Source: Bradyrhizobium sp. CCGE-LA001 | GTDB lineage: Bacteria > Pseudomonadota > Alphaproteobacteria > Rhizobiales > Xanthobacteraceae | Reading direction: 5' to 3' | DNA length: 64,000 nucleotides | Assembly (NCBI RefSeq): GCF_000296215.2 | Contig: NZ_CP013949.1 | Coordinates: 6,937,501-7,001,500, forward strand | Part shown: positions 52,394 through 60,024 of the stretch, piece after piece | How positions within the stretch are numbered: position 1 is the first letter of the stretch | How the letters are laid out: each line of letters opens with the position of its first letter | Notes under the pieces: model-generated | Databases searched by the model: none | What the model saw: the letters and a program-made list of their open reading frames with translations, nothing else | Told to the model about the DNA's origin: nothing | Position numbers and translations under genes: made by a program

Positions 52394-53605
52394 TCAGCGC
52401 GCCGGTGCGGGCATTCCCATGATGGCGAGCGCGCGCCGACGACTGCCCGCCAGCAGCGGACCGAATGCGATCGCAAATCCGAGGAATGCGACCACCCAGC
52501 CGCAAGCGGCAACGTGCAACAACGCATCGCCATGAGCGGGCAACGCCACCGCGGCAACGCGCGCGAGCGCTGCGACGATGATCGCAAGATAAATCCCTTG
52601 TGTCGCGGGTGACGCGGTCAGCGCCTGTCCGGTATGGCCCAGGCTTGCGCGGGTCATCACCGCGAGCGTCATGATTCCGGCCGCGCCTGTCATCCAGGCA
52701 TGAATGCCCGCGCTCGGCGCCAGCACGCCGAAGCCCGCCAACGCATTCAGGAGGAAGCCGAGCGGCACGAAGACGTAGCCGACATGGAGGATCAGCAGCA
52801 GGCGCTCGCGCCAGGTGCGGTCGCCGGCCCAGCGCGTCAGCCGCAACAGATGCAGCACGCCCACGAGCCCCATCACAACACCGGTGACGGCATTCAACGG
52901 CGCCACGATCCACGCGATGAGCGCGAGCGCGCTACATCCGATCACCACGCCGTCGAAGCGTCCGAACGGCACCGGCAGGCGGCCGGGGTTGAACTTGACC
53001 AGCCAGTTGCGGGTAAAGCTCGGGATGATGCGGCCGCCGATCAGCGCGATCAGCAGCACGACCACGCCGATGCCGACGCGGATGCTGACATCGGCCGCGC
53101 CTTCGACATGGGCTTCGAGATGAAAGGCGACGTTGCCGGCGAGCAGCACCAGCACGAGCGCCACCACGGGCAGGTTGCGCCAGCTGCCGCCTGCCATGAT
53201 CTCACGCGCCGCGGCGGCGACGACCAGCGCCAGGAAGGCGGCATCGACGAGGAGCGCGAACAGCCAGCCGATATCGGCCGACAGCGTCACCGCGACACGC
53301 CCGGCAAACCAGACCACCAGTAGCGCTCCGAGCGAGGTGCCCTGGATCGGAAGCCGCCCGGTCCAGTTGGGGATGGCCGTGAACAGGAATCCGGTGATCA
53401 CCGCCGGCAGGAAGCCGTAGAGCATCTCGTGGACATGCCAGTCGCGCGGGTCAAAGGCTGACGTCACTGACAGCTCGCCGTAAAACATCGGCAGCCAGGC
53501 CAGGATCGACACGGCGGCCTGGATCGCGGCGAACAGGAAAAAGGGCCGAAAACTGTTCGCAAACAGCGGCCAGCCCTCGAAGGTGCGGGATCGGGTACCA
53601 GCCAT
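52394..53605 (-). CDS. nnrS: NnrS family protein (NO-responsive membrane protein)
   Basis: A 403-aa polytopic protein with about twelve membrane helices. Motifs are the N-terminal WPLFANSFRPFFLFAA, HEMLYGFLPAVITGFLFTAI with conserved His, and IGVVVLLIALIGGRIIPSFT. NnrS is a heme- and copper-containing membrane protein associated with NO stress in denitrifiers. It is divergent from nnrR, with a palindromic NnrR/FNR-type box between them, so both are probably controlled together. The start at 53605 has a CAGGAG site. Confidence 0.93.
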   Translation of the reverse strand: MAGTRSRTFEGWPLFANSFRPFFLFAAIQAAVSILAWLPMFYGELSVTSAFDPRDWHVHEMLYGFLPAVITGFLFTAIPNWTGRLPIQGTSLGALLVVWFAGRVAVTLSADIGWLFALLVDAAFLALVVAAAAREIMAGGSWRNLPVVALVLVLLAGNVAFHLEAHVEGAADVSIRVGIGVVVLLIALIGGRIIPSFTRNWLVKFNPGRLPVPFGRFDGVVIGCSALALIAWIVAPLNAVTGVVMGLVGVLHLLRLTRWAGDRTWRERLLLILHVGYVFVPLGFLLNALAGFGVLAPSAGIHAWMTGAAGIMTLAVMTRASLGHTGQALTASPATQGIYLAIIVAALARVAAVALPAHGDALLHVAACGWVVAFLGFAIAFGPLLAGSRRRALAIMGMPAPAR

Positions 53606-53666
53606 GGGATCAACTCCTGGAAGTTCACACTGCGTCTGGAAAAATACTGCCGTCCGGCCGGTCCGT

Positions 53667-53682
53667 TTTGCGCTATCGCAAA
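53667..53682. promoter_or_regulatory. NnrR-type box shared by nnrS and nnrR
   Basis: TTTGCGCTATCGCAAA is a 16-bp inverted repeat (6-bp arms, CTAT centre) matching the FNR-family TTG-N8-CAA pattern in its TTGCG-N4-CGCAA form. It is 62 bp from the nnrS start and 51 bp from the nnrR start. Confidence 0.8.
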
Positions 53683-53733
53683 CTGCTCGACGATTGCAGG
53701 TGCCATCACACTCCCCAGCGCCAAGGAGACGTA

Positions 53734-54444
53734 ATGGCCAAGGTCGACACATCGCTGGTTGCGCATTTGCCGCTGTTTGGGGGCGTCAAGCCGGAGGATC
53801 TCGAGGAGATCCTGCGCGAGGCCCGCTCGGCACGTTACCCCAGGAACAGCACCATCTTCGAGCAGGGAGCGGACGCGCAGTCGTTCTTCCTGCTGCTGCA
53901 CGGCCACGTCCGCGCCGCCAAGACGACGCCCACCGGCGAGCAGATCGTGGTGCGTTACGTCGCGCCCGGCGAGACGTTCGGCCTCGCCATGGCGATCGGA
54001 GCCGCGCGCTATCCGGCGACGGCCATGGCGGTCGACGACAGCGTGGTGCTGATCTGGCCGACCTCGGCCTGGCCGCGGCTGATCGAGCGGTTTCCCTCGC
54101 TCGCCGCCAACACGCTCCAGACCGTCGGCACGCGCCTGCAGGAAAGCCACACCCGCATCGTGGAGATGTCGACCCAGCAGGTCGAGCAGCGCGTCGCGCA
54201 TGTGCTGCTGCGCCTCGCCAAGCAGTCCGGCAAGAAGCTCGAGCACGGCATTGAGATCGACTTCCCGATCAGCCGCCAGGACATCGCGCAGATGACCGGC
54301 ACCACGCTGCACACCGTCAGCCGAATCCTGAGCGGCTGGGAGAGCCAGGGCTTGGTCGAGAGCGGCCGTCAGCGAATCATCCTGCGCGAGCCGCACAGGA
54401 TCGTGGTGCTCGCCGAGCGCAGTCCCGACAGCGGCGCGGCGTGA
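53734..54444 (+). CDS. nnrR: NnrR, Crp/Fnr-family denitrification regulator
   Basis: A 236-aa regulator with the cyclic-nucleotide-fold sensor at about 15-130 and a C-terminal winged helix with PISRQDIAQMTGTTLHTVSR as recognition helix. It has no cysteines at all, so it is not an oxygen-sensing Fe-S FNR. This is typical of NnrR and DNR proteins, which respond to NO or N-oxides. The neighbours nnrS, hemN and nirK support the name. AAGGAGA precedes the ATG. Confidence 0.92.
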   Translation: MAKVDTSLVAHLPLFGGVKPEDLEEILREARSARYPRNSTIFEQGADAQSFFLLLHGHVRAAKTTPTGEQIVVRYVAPGETFGLAMAIGAARYPATAMAVDDSVVLIWPTSAWPRLIERFPSLAANTLQTVGTRLQESHTRIVEMSTQQVEQRVAHVLLRLAKQSGKKLEHGIEIDFPISRQDIAQMTGTTLHTVSRILSGWESQGLVESGRQRIILREPHRIVVLAERSPDSGAA

Positions 54445-54555
54445 GAGCGCCTCCAGAACGATTCCTGCGAAGATAGGGGCGAGGGCGCTCCACTTACGGC
54501 GGACGCGCGCCCTCACCCGGGAATCCGCACGCGCCCGTGCGAATTCCGAAACCTG

Positions 54556-54753
54556 TTACGCTGGCACGCAGTCGCACAGCGCGGCGAGGAATGTCTCGCG
54601 ATCGATGCCGTGCTCGCGGCAGGCGTCGTCCACCGTGTGGAAGGTCGCGATCGGACAGCCGACACAGGCCATCTTGAAGGCGAGAAACACGCGGATCGTG
54701 TGCGGCGCCGTGCGCATGATGTCATCGACCAGATCGTCGGATCGGAAAGACAT
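54556..54753 (-). CDS. DUF1858 Cys-motif protein
   Basis: A 65-aa protein with the DUF1858 core: DDLVDDIMRTAPHTIRVFLA, then CVGCPIATFHTVDDACREHG and a terminal CDC. Related domains occur at the N-terminus of ScdA/RIC iron-sulfur repair proteins. The stand-alone form and its CxxCP motif suggest metal or redox binding. A TTGT-N6-GCAA box 49 bp upstream (54802-54815) puts it under FixK2/NnrR-type control, linking it to the denitrification cluster. Confidence 0.85.
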   Translation of the reverse strand: MSFRSDDLVDDIMRTAPHTIRVFLAFKMACVGCPIATFHTVDDACREHGIDRETFLAALCDCVPA

Positions 54754-54801
54754 GGACAACTCCGTTCCGAAGCGACGATAGCGGAGGTGACCCGTGTTTC
54801 T

Positions 54802-54815
54802 TTGTCGGAGCGCAA
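54802..54815. promoter_or_regulatory. FNR/FixK/NnrR-type box upstream of the DUF1858 gene
   Basis: TTGTCGGAGCGCAA has the TTG-N8-CAA form, with half-sites TTGT and GCAA. It differs in only two positions from the box at 56694 before nirK. It is 49 bp upstream of the 54753 start. Confidence 0.7.
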
Positions 54816-54840
54816 GCTGATTGTCATTCTGAGGCGTGGC

Positions 54841-56193
54841 TCACACCGCCCGGCTGTGCATTTGCTTGCCGGGATCCAGATGCGCGTCGAATGCCGCCGC
54901 GACGCTGCGGACGAGGAAGCGCGAATCCCTTGCGACCGCGAGCCGGGCGCCATCAAGCCTGACAACGCCATCGGAGATCAGCGGCTTCAGACGCGAGGCC
55001 GACTTCAACATCGCCTCGGGCTCTGCGCCATGACGGGCGCAGATGTCGCCGAGATCGGCGCTGAACTCGCACATGATGCGCTCGATGATGTCGGCGCGCA
55101 GCCGGTCGTCGTCGGTGAGCCCGTAGCCTTTCGCGGTGGCGAGATGGCCGGCTTTGATGCTCTGCGCATAGGCGCCGATCTGCACCTCGTTCTGGACGTA
55201 GCCCTGCGGCAAATGTCCGATCGCGCTCGCACCGAAGCCGAGCAGGACGTTACCCTTGTCCGTGGTGTAGCCCTGGAAGTTACGCCGTAGCGTTCCGTCC
55301 TCGAAGGCCACGGCCATGGAATCCTCGGGTCGCGCGAAGTGATCGAGGCCGATCTGCACGTAGCCGGCCTCCTTCAGCGCATTCGCGATCGCGCAAGCCT
55401 GGTCGTGGCGCGCAGGACCGTCGGGCAGGACGTCCTCGTTGATCATGCGCTGGTGCTTCTTGAAGTCAGGCACGTGGGCATAGCCGAACACCGAGAAGCG
55501 GTCGGGCGCCAGCGCGAGCGCGCGCCGGACGGTGTCGAGGCACGAGGCGACGGTCTGGTGCGGCAGCCCGTAGATCAGGTCGAAATTGACGCCCGCGATA
55601 CCGGCACGCCGGAGCATGTCGACGACGGACGCCGTCTGCTCGAAACTCTGCACGCGGTTGATCGCGCGCTGCACGACCGGGTCGAAGCTCTGAACCCCGA
55701 GGCTGGCGCGGTTGACGCCCGAGAGCTGCATCGCCTCCACCATGTCGGCGGTCAGCGTTCGCGGATCGATCTCGACTGCGATCTCGGCCGTCGGCAACAC
55801 GAAGAACGCCTGACGCATCACGGCCATCAACTCGGCGAAAGCCTCCGGCGCCATGATCGTCGGCGTGCCGCCGCCGAAATGAATGTGCTCGACCTTCATG
55901 CGATGGCCGATGGTGTCGGCCACCTGCTCGATCTCGCTGCGCAACGTGCGTTGATAGGCCGCGATCAGATCGTCGCGGCGGACGATCTGGGTATGGCAGC
56001 CGCAATACCAGCACATCTCGCGGCAGAACGGCACGTGCAGATAAAGCGATGCGCTGGCGCCCGCGGGGAGTTCGGCGAGCCACCCGGCGTAGGTGTCCCC
56101 ACCGATCGCGGGGGAAAAATGCGGTGCGGTCGGATAGCTCGTGTAGCGCGGCAACCGTTCGTCGCCGTAGCGGGCCGCGAGATCGAATCTCAT
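54841..56193 (-). CDS. hemN: Oxygen-independent coproporphyrinogen III dehydrogenase HemN
   Basis: A 450-aa radical-SAM enzyme that decarboxylates coproporphyrinogen III in heme synthesis when oxygen is absent. The Fe-S motif is CREMCWYCGCHT at about residue 55-66. Other family regions are YLHVPF before it, HFGGGTPTIM and SLGVQSFDPVVQRAINR. Its length fits HemN. A FixK2-type box at 56276-56289 lies upstream; in Bradyrhizobium a hemN gene is known to depend on FixK2. Confidence 0.95.
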   Translation of the reverse strand: MRFDLAARYGDERLPRYTSYPTAPHFSPAIGGDTYAGWLAELPAGASASLYLHVPFCREMCWYCGCHTQIVRRDDLIAAYQRTLRSEIEQVADTIGHRMKVEHIHFGGGTPTIMAPEAFAELMAVMRQAFFVLPTAEIAVEIDPRTLTADMVEAMQLSGVNRASLGVQSFDPVVQRAINRVQSFEQTASVVDMLRRAGIAGVNFDLIYGLPHQTVASCLDTVRRALALAPDRFSVFGYAHVPDFKKHQRMINEDVLPDGPARHDQACAIANALKEAGYVQIGLDHFARPEDSMAVAFEDGTLRRNFQGYTTDKGNVLLGFGASAIGHLPQGYVQNEVQIGAYAQSIKAGHLATAKGYGLTDDDRLRADIIERIMCEFSADLGDICARHGAEPEAMLKSASRLKPLISDGVVRLDGARLAVARDSRFLVRSVAAAFDAHLDPGKQMHSRAV

Positions 56194-56275
56194 GTCTTAC
56201 CCATTCGTAAATCGATGCCGCGCGGTGCGGCAAATCTCGGATGGCATCAGATTACCCGCTTCCGGGCCGGCGACC

Positions 56276-56289
56276 TTGCGCTCGCTCAA
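56276..56289. promoter_or_regulatory. FixK2/FNR-type box between hemN and the 68-aa membrane protein gene
   Basis: TTGCGCTCGCTCAA fits TTG(A/C)-N6-(T/G)CAA. It is 83 bp upstream of the hemN start on one side and 60 bp upstream of the 56349 start on the other, so it could serve both divergent genes. Confidence 0.75.
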
Positions 56290-56348
56290 AGTCCGCGCAC
56301 CGGATGTGACCCAAAATGGTGTCTGATCATCGCTTCTGGAGATAGGCC

Positions 56349-56555
56349 ATGGCGTCGTACGCGCTCGATCTCGTTCTCTGGCTCGCCGGCATCCGCGGCC
56401 ACATCCCGCGCTTCGACGATTTCCGCCCTGTTCCTGCCGCGCCCGCAACCGGCGCAGGCTATCTCATGCGCGTTCTGGCTATCATGGCGGCCGTCTTTGC
56501 CGCTTTGTCGCTCGCGGTCTGGAGTACCGTCTGGATGGCAATACGCCTGCTCTGA
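56349..56555 (+). CDS. Small membrane protein, uncharacterised, FixK-box associated
   Basis: A 68-aa protein with a short N-terminal part (ASYALDLVLWLAGIRG), a Pro/Ala-rich linker (VPAAPATGAG) and one strong membrane helix (RVLAIMAAVFAALSLAVWST). A GGAGATA site precedes the ATG. It is divergent from hemN, with a FixK2-type box between, and is followed by nirK. It is not nitrite reductase or a known cytochrome. I do not recognise the family. Confidence 0.7.
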   Translation: MASYALDLVLWLAGIRGHIPRFDDFRPVPAAPATGAGYLMRVLAIMAAVFAALSLAVWSTVWMAIRLL

Positions 56556-56693
56556 TCGATCATGCGTTGGCCACCGAATGCGAGTGAACATGCGAGCGAT
56601 TTGCGCTTGCGCGCTCGATGACGCGACATCGGATTCCTCCGATCGTCCGGCGCAGCTCTTAAAGAATTCACCGGAGCCAAATCCGGCAGAAGG

Positions 56694-56707
56694 TTGTCGC
56701 AGCGCAA
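56694..56707. promoter_or_regulatory. NnrR/FixK-type box upstream of nirK
   Basis: TTGTCGCAGCGCAA matches TTG-N8-CAA and closely resembles boxes described before nirK in Bradyrhizobium. It is 68 bp upstream of the 56775 start. Confidence 0.85.
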
Positions 56708-56774
56708 ACCAACTTGCCGCCATCGGAGCAAACTGCATCCCGTCATCAAACTCTTCACATGAAGGATGCTTCCG

Positions 56775-57899
56775 ATGTTCACCCGCAGAGCTGCACTAAT
56801 CAGCGCCGCTGCGACCGCGCTGATGTTTGCGACACCCGCCTTCGCCGCCGGCGATCTGAAGCTGCCGCGGCAGAAGGTCGAGCTGGTCGCCCCGCCTTTC
56901 GTGCATGCGCACGAGCAGGCCACGACGCAGGGCCCCAAGATCGTCGAGTTCAAGCTCAACATCGAAGAGAAGAAGGTCGTGATCGACGACAAGGGCACCA
57001 CCTTCCAGGCCATGACCTTCAACGGCTCGATGCCGGGCCCGATGATGGTCGTGCATGAGGACGACTATGTCGAAGTGACGCTGGTCAACCCCGCGACCAA
57101 CACCATGCCGCACAATATCGACTTCCACTCCGCGACCGGTGCGCTCGGCGGCGGCGAGCTGACCCTGGTCAATCCCGGCGAGCAGGTCGTGCTGCGCTGG
57201 AAGGCGACGCGGACCGGCGTGTTCGTCTATCACTGCGCCCCGGGCGGCCCGATGATCCCCTGGCACGTCGTCTCCGGCATGAACGGCGCGATCATGGTGC
57301 TGCCGCGCGGGGGGCTGAACGACGGCAAGGGCCACGCGCTGAAATACGACAAGGTGTATTATGTCGGCGAGCAGGACATGTATGTGCCGCGCGACGAGAA
57401 GGGTAACTTCAAGTCCTACGACTCGCCGGGCGAAGCCTTCACCGAGACCGAAGAGGTGATGAAGAAGCTGATCCCCACGCACGTCGTGTTCAACGGCAAG
57501 GTCGGCGCGCTCACCGGCAAGAACGCGCTGACGGCGAAGGTCGGCGAGAACGTGCTGATCGTGCATTCGCAGGCCAATCGCGACAGCCGTCCGCATCTGA
57601 TAGGCGGCCATGGCGACTATGTCTGGGAGACCGGCAAGTTCTCGAACGCGCCCGAGACGGATCTCGAGACCTGGTTCATCCGCGGCGGCTCTGCAGGAGC
57701 TGCGCTCTACAAATTCCTGCAGCCCGGCATCTACGCCTATGTCACGCACAACTTGATCGAGGCCGCAAATCTCGGTGCCACCGCGCACTTCAAGGTCGAA
57801 GGCAAGTGGAACGACGACCTGATGACCCAGGTGAAGGCACCGGCGGACATCCCGCCGCAGACACAAGGCGCCCTGCAGACCGGTCGCAAGGTCAACTGA
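56775..57899 (+). CDS. nirK: NirK, copper-containing nitrite reductase
   Basis: A 374-aa periplasmic enzyme reducing nitrite to NO. The signal (TRRAALISAAATALMFATP) is Tat-like. Both copper sites are intact. The first part has His in PHNIDFHSATG, with catalytic Asp in NIDFH. YHCAPGGPMIPWHVVSGMNG carries the type-1 Cys, His and Met and a type-2 His. HLIGGHGDYVW carries further catalytic and type-2 His residues. The ATG at 56775 has an AAGGA site; an ATG at 56766 is an alternative. It is controlled from the box at 56694. A terminator lies between it and nirV. Confidence 0.97.
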   Translation: MFTRRAALISAAATALMFATPAFAAGDLKLPRQKVELVAPPFVHAHEQATTQGPKIVEFKLNIEEKKVVIDDKGTTFQAMTFNGSMPGPMMVVHEDDYVEVTLVNPATNTMPHNIDFHSATGALGGGELTLVNPGEQVVLRWKATRTGVFVYHCAPGGPMIPWHVVSGMNGAIMVLPRGGLNDGKGHALKYDKVYYVGEQDMYVPRDEKGNFKSYDSPGEAFTETEEVMKKLIPTHVVFNGKVGALTGKNALTAKVGENVLIVHSQANRDSRPHLIGGHGDYVWETGKFSNAPETDLETWFIRGGSAGAALYKFLQPGIYAYVTHNLIEAANLGATAHFKVEGKWNDDLMTQVKAPADIPPQTQGALQTGRKVN

Positions 57900-57909
57900 C
57901 GAACGGAGA

Positions 57910-57938
57910 GGGGCCGGCAAGACAGCCGGCCCCTTTTT
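57910..57938 (+). terminator. Strong terminator between nirK and nirV
   Basis: GGGGCCGGC (57910-57918) pairs perfectly with GCCGGCCCC (57925-57933), loop AAGACA, followed by a run of five T. It lies in the 54-bp gap and should strongly reduce read-through into nirV. Confidence 0.88.
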
Positions 57939-57953
57939 CTTTCGGGGATCATC

Positions 57954-58829
57954 ATGCTGATCGCATTCAAGCTGAAATTGGCACTGGCCTGTGCGGCCGG
58001 ACTCGCAGGACCCTTGGCGGTTGCACCTCTCATCTCCGAGATGGCGACGCACAAAGCACGCGAGCCGGCGATCGTCGAAATCGCTGCCGGAAGCTCTGTG
58101 TATCGCGAGGCCGGAGATTTCACGCGCGCCGGGCAGCAGGCCGAAGCGCCGCTACGGACGCTGCGGTTCAACAGACCGCTCCACATCATGCGTCAGCAGG
58201 TCTCCTCCGCGAACTTCCAGCTCTGCGTGCAGGATGGCGCATGCCGCGCGCTGGGCCGCGAGGTCGTCATCGCGCCGGATCGCCCCGCGGTGCAGGTGAG
58301 CTGGTATGACGCCGAAGCCTATGCAGGCTGGCTGTCGCGCAAGACCGGCAAGCATTATCGCCTGCCGAGCGACGAGGAATGGGCATTTGCCGCCGGCAGC
58401 CGCTTCAAGGACGACGGCGCGCCGGTCGACGCAAGCAATCCGTCGAAGCGCTGGATCAGCCGCTACGAGCGCGAATCCGAGCGCGATTCCTCCGACACCA
58501 CAGCCTATCCGTTCGGCAAATACGGCCTGAACGAGCACGGCCTCGAGGACGTCTCCGGCAACGTCTGGGAGTGGACGTCGACCTGCTTCGTCCGCTCGCG
58601 GGTCGACGAGGCCGGCACCCCGATCCGCCCGACCGTGAATTGCGGCGTGCGCGTCGCGGAAGGCGCGCACCGCGCCTATGTCACCGATTTCATCCGCGAT
58701 GCGCGCGCTGGCGGCTGCGCACAAGGCGTGCCGCCCGCCAATCTCGGCTTCCGCCTGGTCCGCGAGGAGACCTCGTGGCTGGCCAGCGTATCGCAGCGGA
58801 TGAGCAAGACGCGGCCAGCGAGATCATAG
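57954..58829 (+). CDS. nirV: NirV, SUMF1/FGE-fold protein linked to nirK
   Basis: A 291-aa exported protein with an N-terminal signal or anchor (LKLALACAAGLAGPLAVAP). The formylglycine-generating-enzyme-like fold follows: VQVSWYDAEAYAGWLSRKTG, YRLPSDEEWAFAAGS, GLEDVSGNVWEWTSTCF and ANLGFRLVREE. NirV genes follow nirK in many denitrifiers, but their role is not settled. The C-terminal region where active FGEs have a Cys pair reads RAGGCAQG and shows only one Cys. It is behind the terminator at 57910. Confidence 0.92.
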   Translation: MLIAFKLKLALACAAGLAGPLAVAPLISEMATHKAREPAIVEIAAGSSVYREAGDFTRAGQQAEAPLRTLRFNRPLHIMRQQVSSANFQLCVQDGACRALGREVVIAPDRPAVQVSWYDAEAYAGWLSRKTGKHYRLPSDEEWAFAAGSRFKDDGAPVDASNPSKRWISRYERESERDSSDTTAYPFGKYGLNEHGLEDVSGNVWEWTSTCFVRSRVDEAGTPIRPTVNCGVRVAEGAHRAYVTDFIRDARAGGCAQGVPPANLGFRLVREETSWLASVSQRMSKTRPARS

Positions 58830-58869
58830 CGGCGGCCATCGCTTTTCCATCAGCGTCTCGGCTTAGTAA

Positions 58870-58884
58870 TTAGAATGAGTCTAA
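58870..58884. promoter_or_regulatory. ICE/Irr-like palindrome upstream of the iron importer
   Basis: TTAGAATGAGTCTAA (TTAGA-N5-TCTAA) resembles the iron control element pattern TTTAGAA-N-TTCTAAA recognised by Irr in rhizobia. It is 115 bp upstream of the binding-protein start, and no other gene lies between. Confidence 0.7.
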
Positions 58885-58998
58885 ACTAAGATTGGAATTG
58901 CTCTAAGTCATGTCTCTCGCGACATCGCGTCGCTGACGTTGTGGCATTGGCTGCGCTACTCAATCGGGCGTTCAATCGCCCGCGTGGGAGCTGCCCTT

Positions 58999-60024
58999 AT
59001 GATCAATCTTCGCGTCCTCGCCGCCTCCGCGGCGGTGTTGAGCCTGACCCTATCCTTCGTGTCGGAAGCAGCCGCCAATGGCGAAGTCAATGTCTATACC
59101 TATCGTGAGACCAAGCTGATCCAGCCGCTGTTCGACGCCTTCAGCAAGGATACCGGCATCAAGGTCAATGTCGTGTCCGCAAGCTCCGGTCTGGAGCAGC
59201 GCATGAAGGCGGAAGGCGCCAACAGTCCGGCCGACGTGCTGCTGACGGTGGACATCGGCCGTATCGACGAGGCCGTGCAGGCCGGCGTCACCCAGCCGAT
59301 CAAGTCGGAGGCGGTCGACAAGGTCGTGCCCGCGCAGTATCGCGATCCGGACGGGCAATGGGCCGGCATCTCCATGCGCGCGCGCGTGATCTATGCCTCG
59401 AAGGATCGCGTCAAGCAGGACAAGATCACCTATGAGGAGCTCGCCGATCCCAAGTGGAAAGGCAAGATCTGCATTCGCTCGGGCCAGCACATTTACAACA
59501 ACGCGCTGTTCGCGGCTTATACCGCCAAGTACGGCGAGGCAAAGGCTGAGGAGTGGCTGCGCGGCGTGAAGGCCAATCTCGCGCAGAAGCCGTCCGGCGG
59601 CGATCGCGAAGCCGCGCGCGACGTTGCGGCCGGCAAGTGCGACATCGGCATCGGCAACACCTACTATTGGGCGCTGATGATGAACAACGATCCCGACAAG
59701 AAGCCATGGGCGGAAGCGACCCGCGTCATCCTGCCGACCTTCGAAGGCGGCGGCACCCACGTCAACCTCTCCGGCGTGCTGCTCGCCAAGCACGCACCCA
59801 ACAAGGCCAACGGCATCAAGCTGATCGAGTGGCTCGTCAGCGAGCAGGCGCAGCAGATGTATGCCGACCAGAACTACGAATATCCGGTTCGCGCCGGTGT
59901 CGCCATCAACTCGACCATCGCGGGCTACGGCAAACTCGGCCCGGATCCGTTGCCGATCGCGAAGATCGCCGCCAATCGCAAGGCTGCGGCCTCGCTGGTG
60001 GACAAGGTCGGCTTTGACAACTGA
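58999..60024 (+). CDS. Fe(3+) ABC transporter substrate-binding protein (FbpA/FutA type)
   Basis: A 341-aa periplasmic iron-binding protein with a signal peptide (cleavage near SEAAANGE). The family regions are VNVYTYRETKLIQPLFDAFS, SADVLLT-like SPADVLLTVDIGRIDEA, IGNTYYWALMM with the iron-ligand tyrosine pair and LEQRMKAEGANSP. It delivers ferric iron to the permease downstream. An ICE/Irr-like palindrome precedes it, so iron-limited expression is expected. Confidence 0.93.
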   Translation: MINLRVLAASAAVLSLTLSFVSEAAANGEVNVYTYRETKLIQPLFDAFSKDTGIKVNVVSASSGLEQRMKAEGANSPADVLLTVDIGRIDEAVQAGVTQPIKSEAVDKVVPAQYRDPDGQWAGISMRARVIYASKDRVKQDKITYEELADPKWKGKICIRSGQHIYNNALFAAYTAKYGEAKAEEWLRGVKANLAQKPSGGDREAARDVAAGKCDIGIGNTYYWALMMNNDPDKKPWAEATRVILPTFEGGGTHVNLSGVLLAKHAPNKANGIKLIEWLVSEQAQQMYADQNYEYPVRAGVAINSTIAGYGKLGPDPLPIAKIAANRKAAASLVDKVGFDN

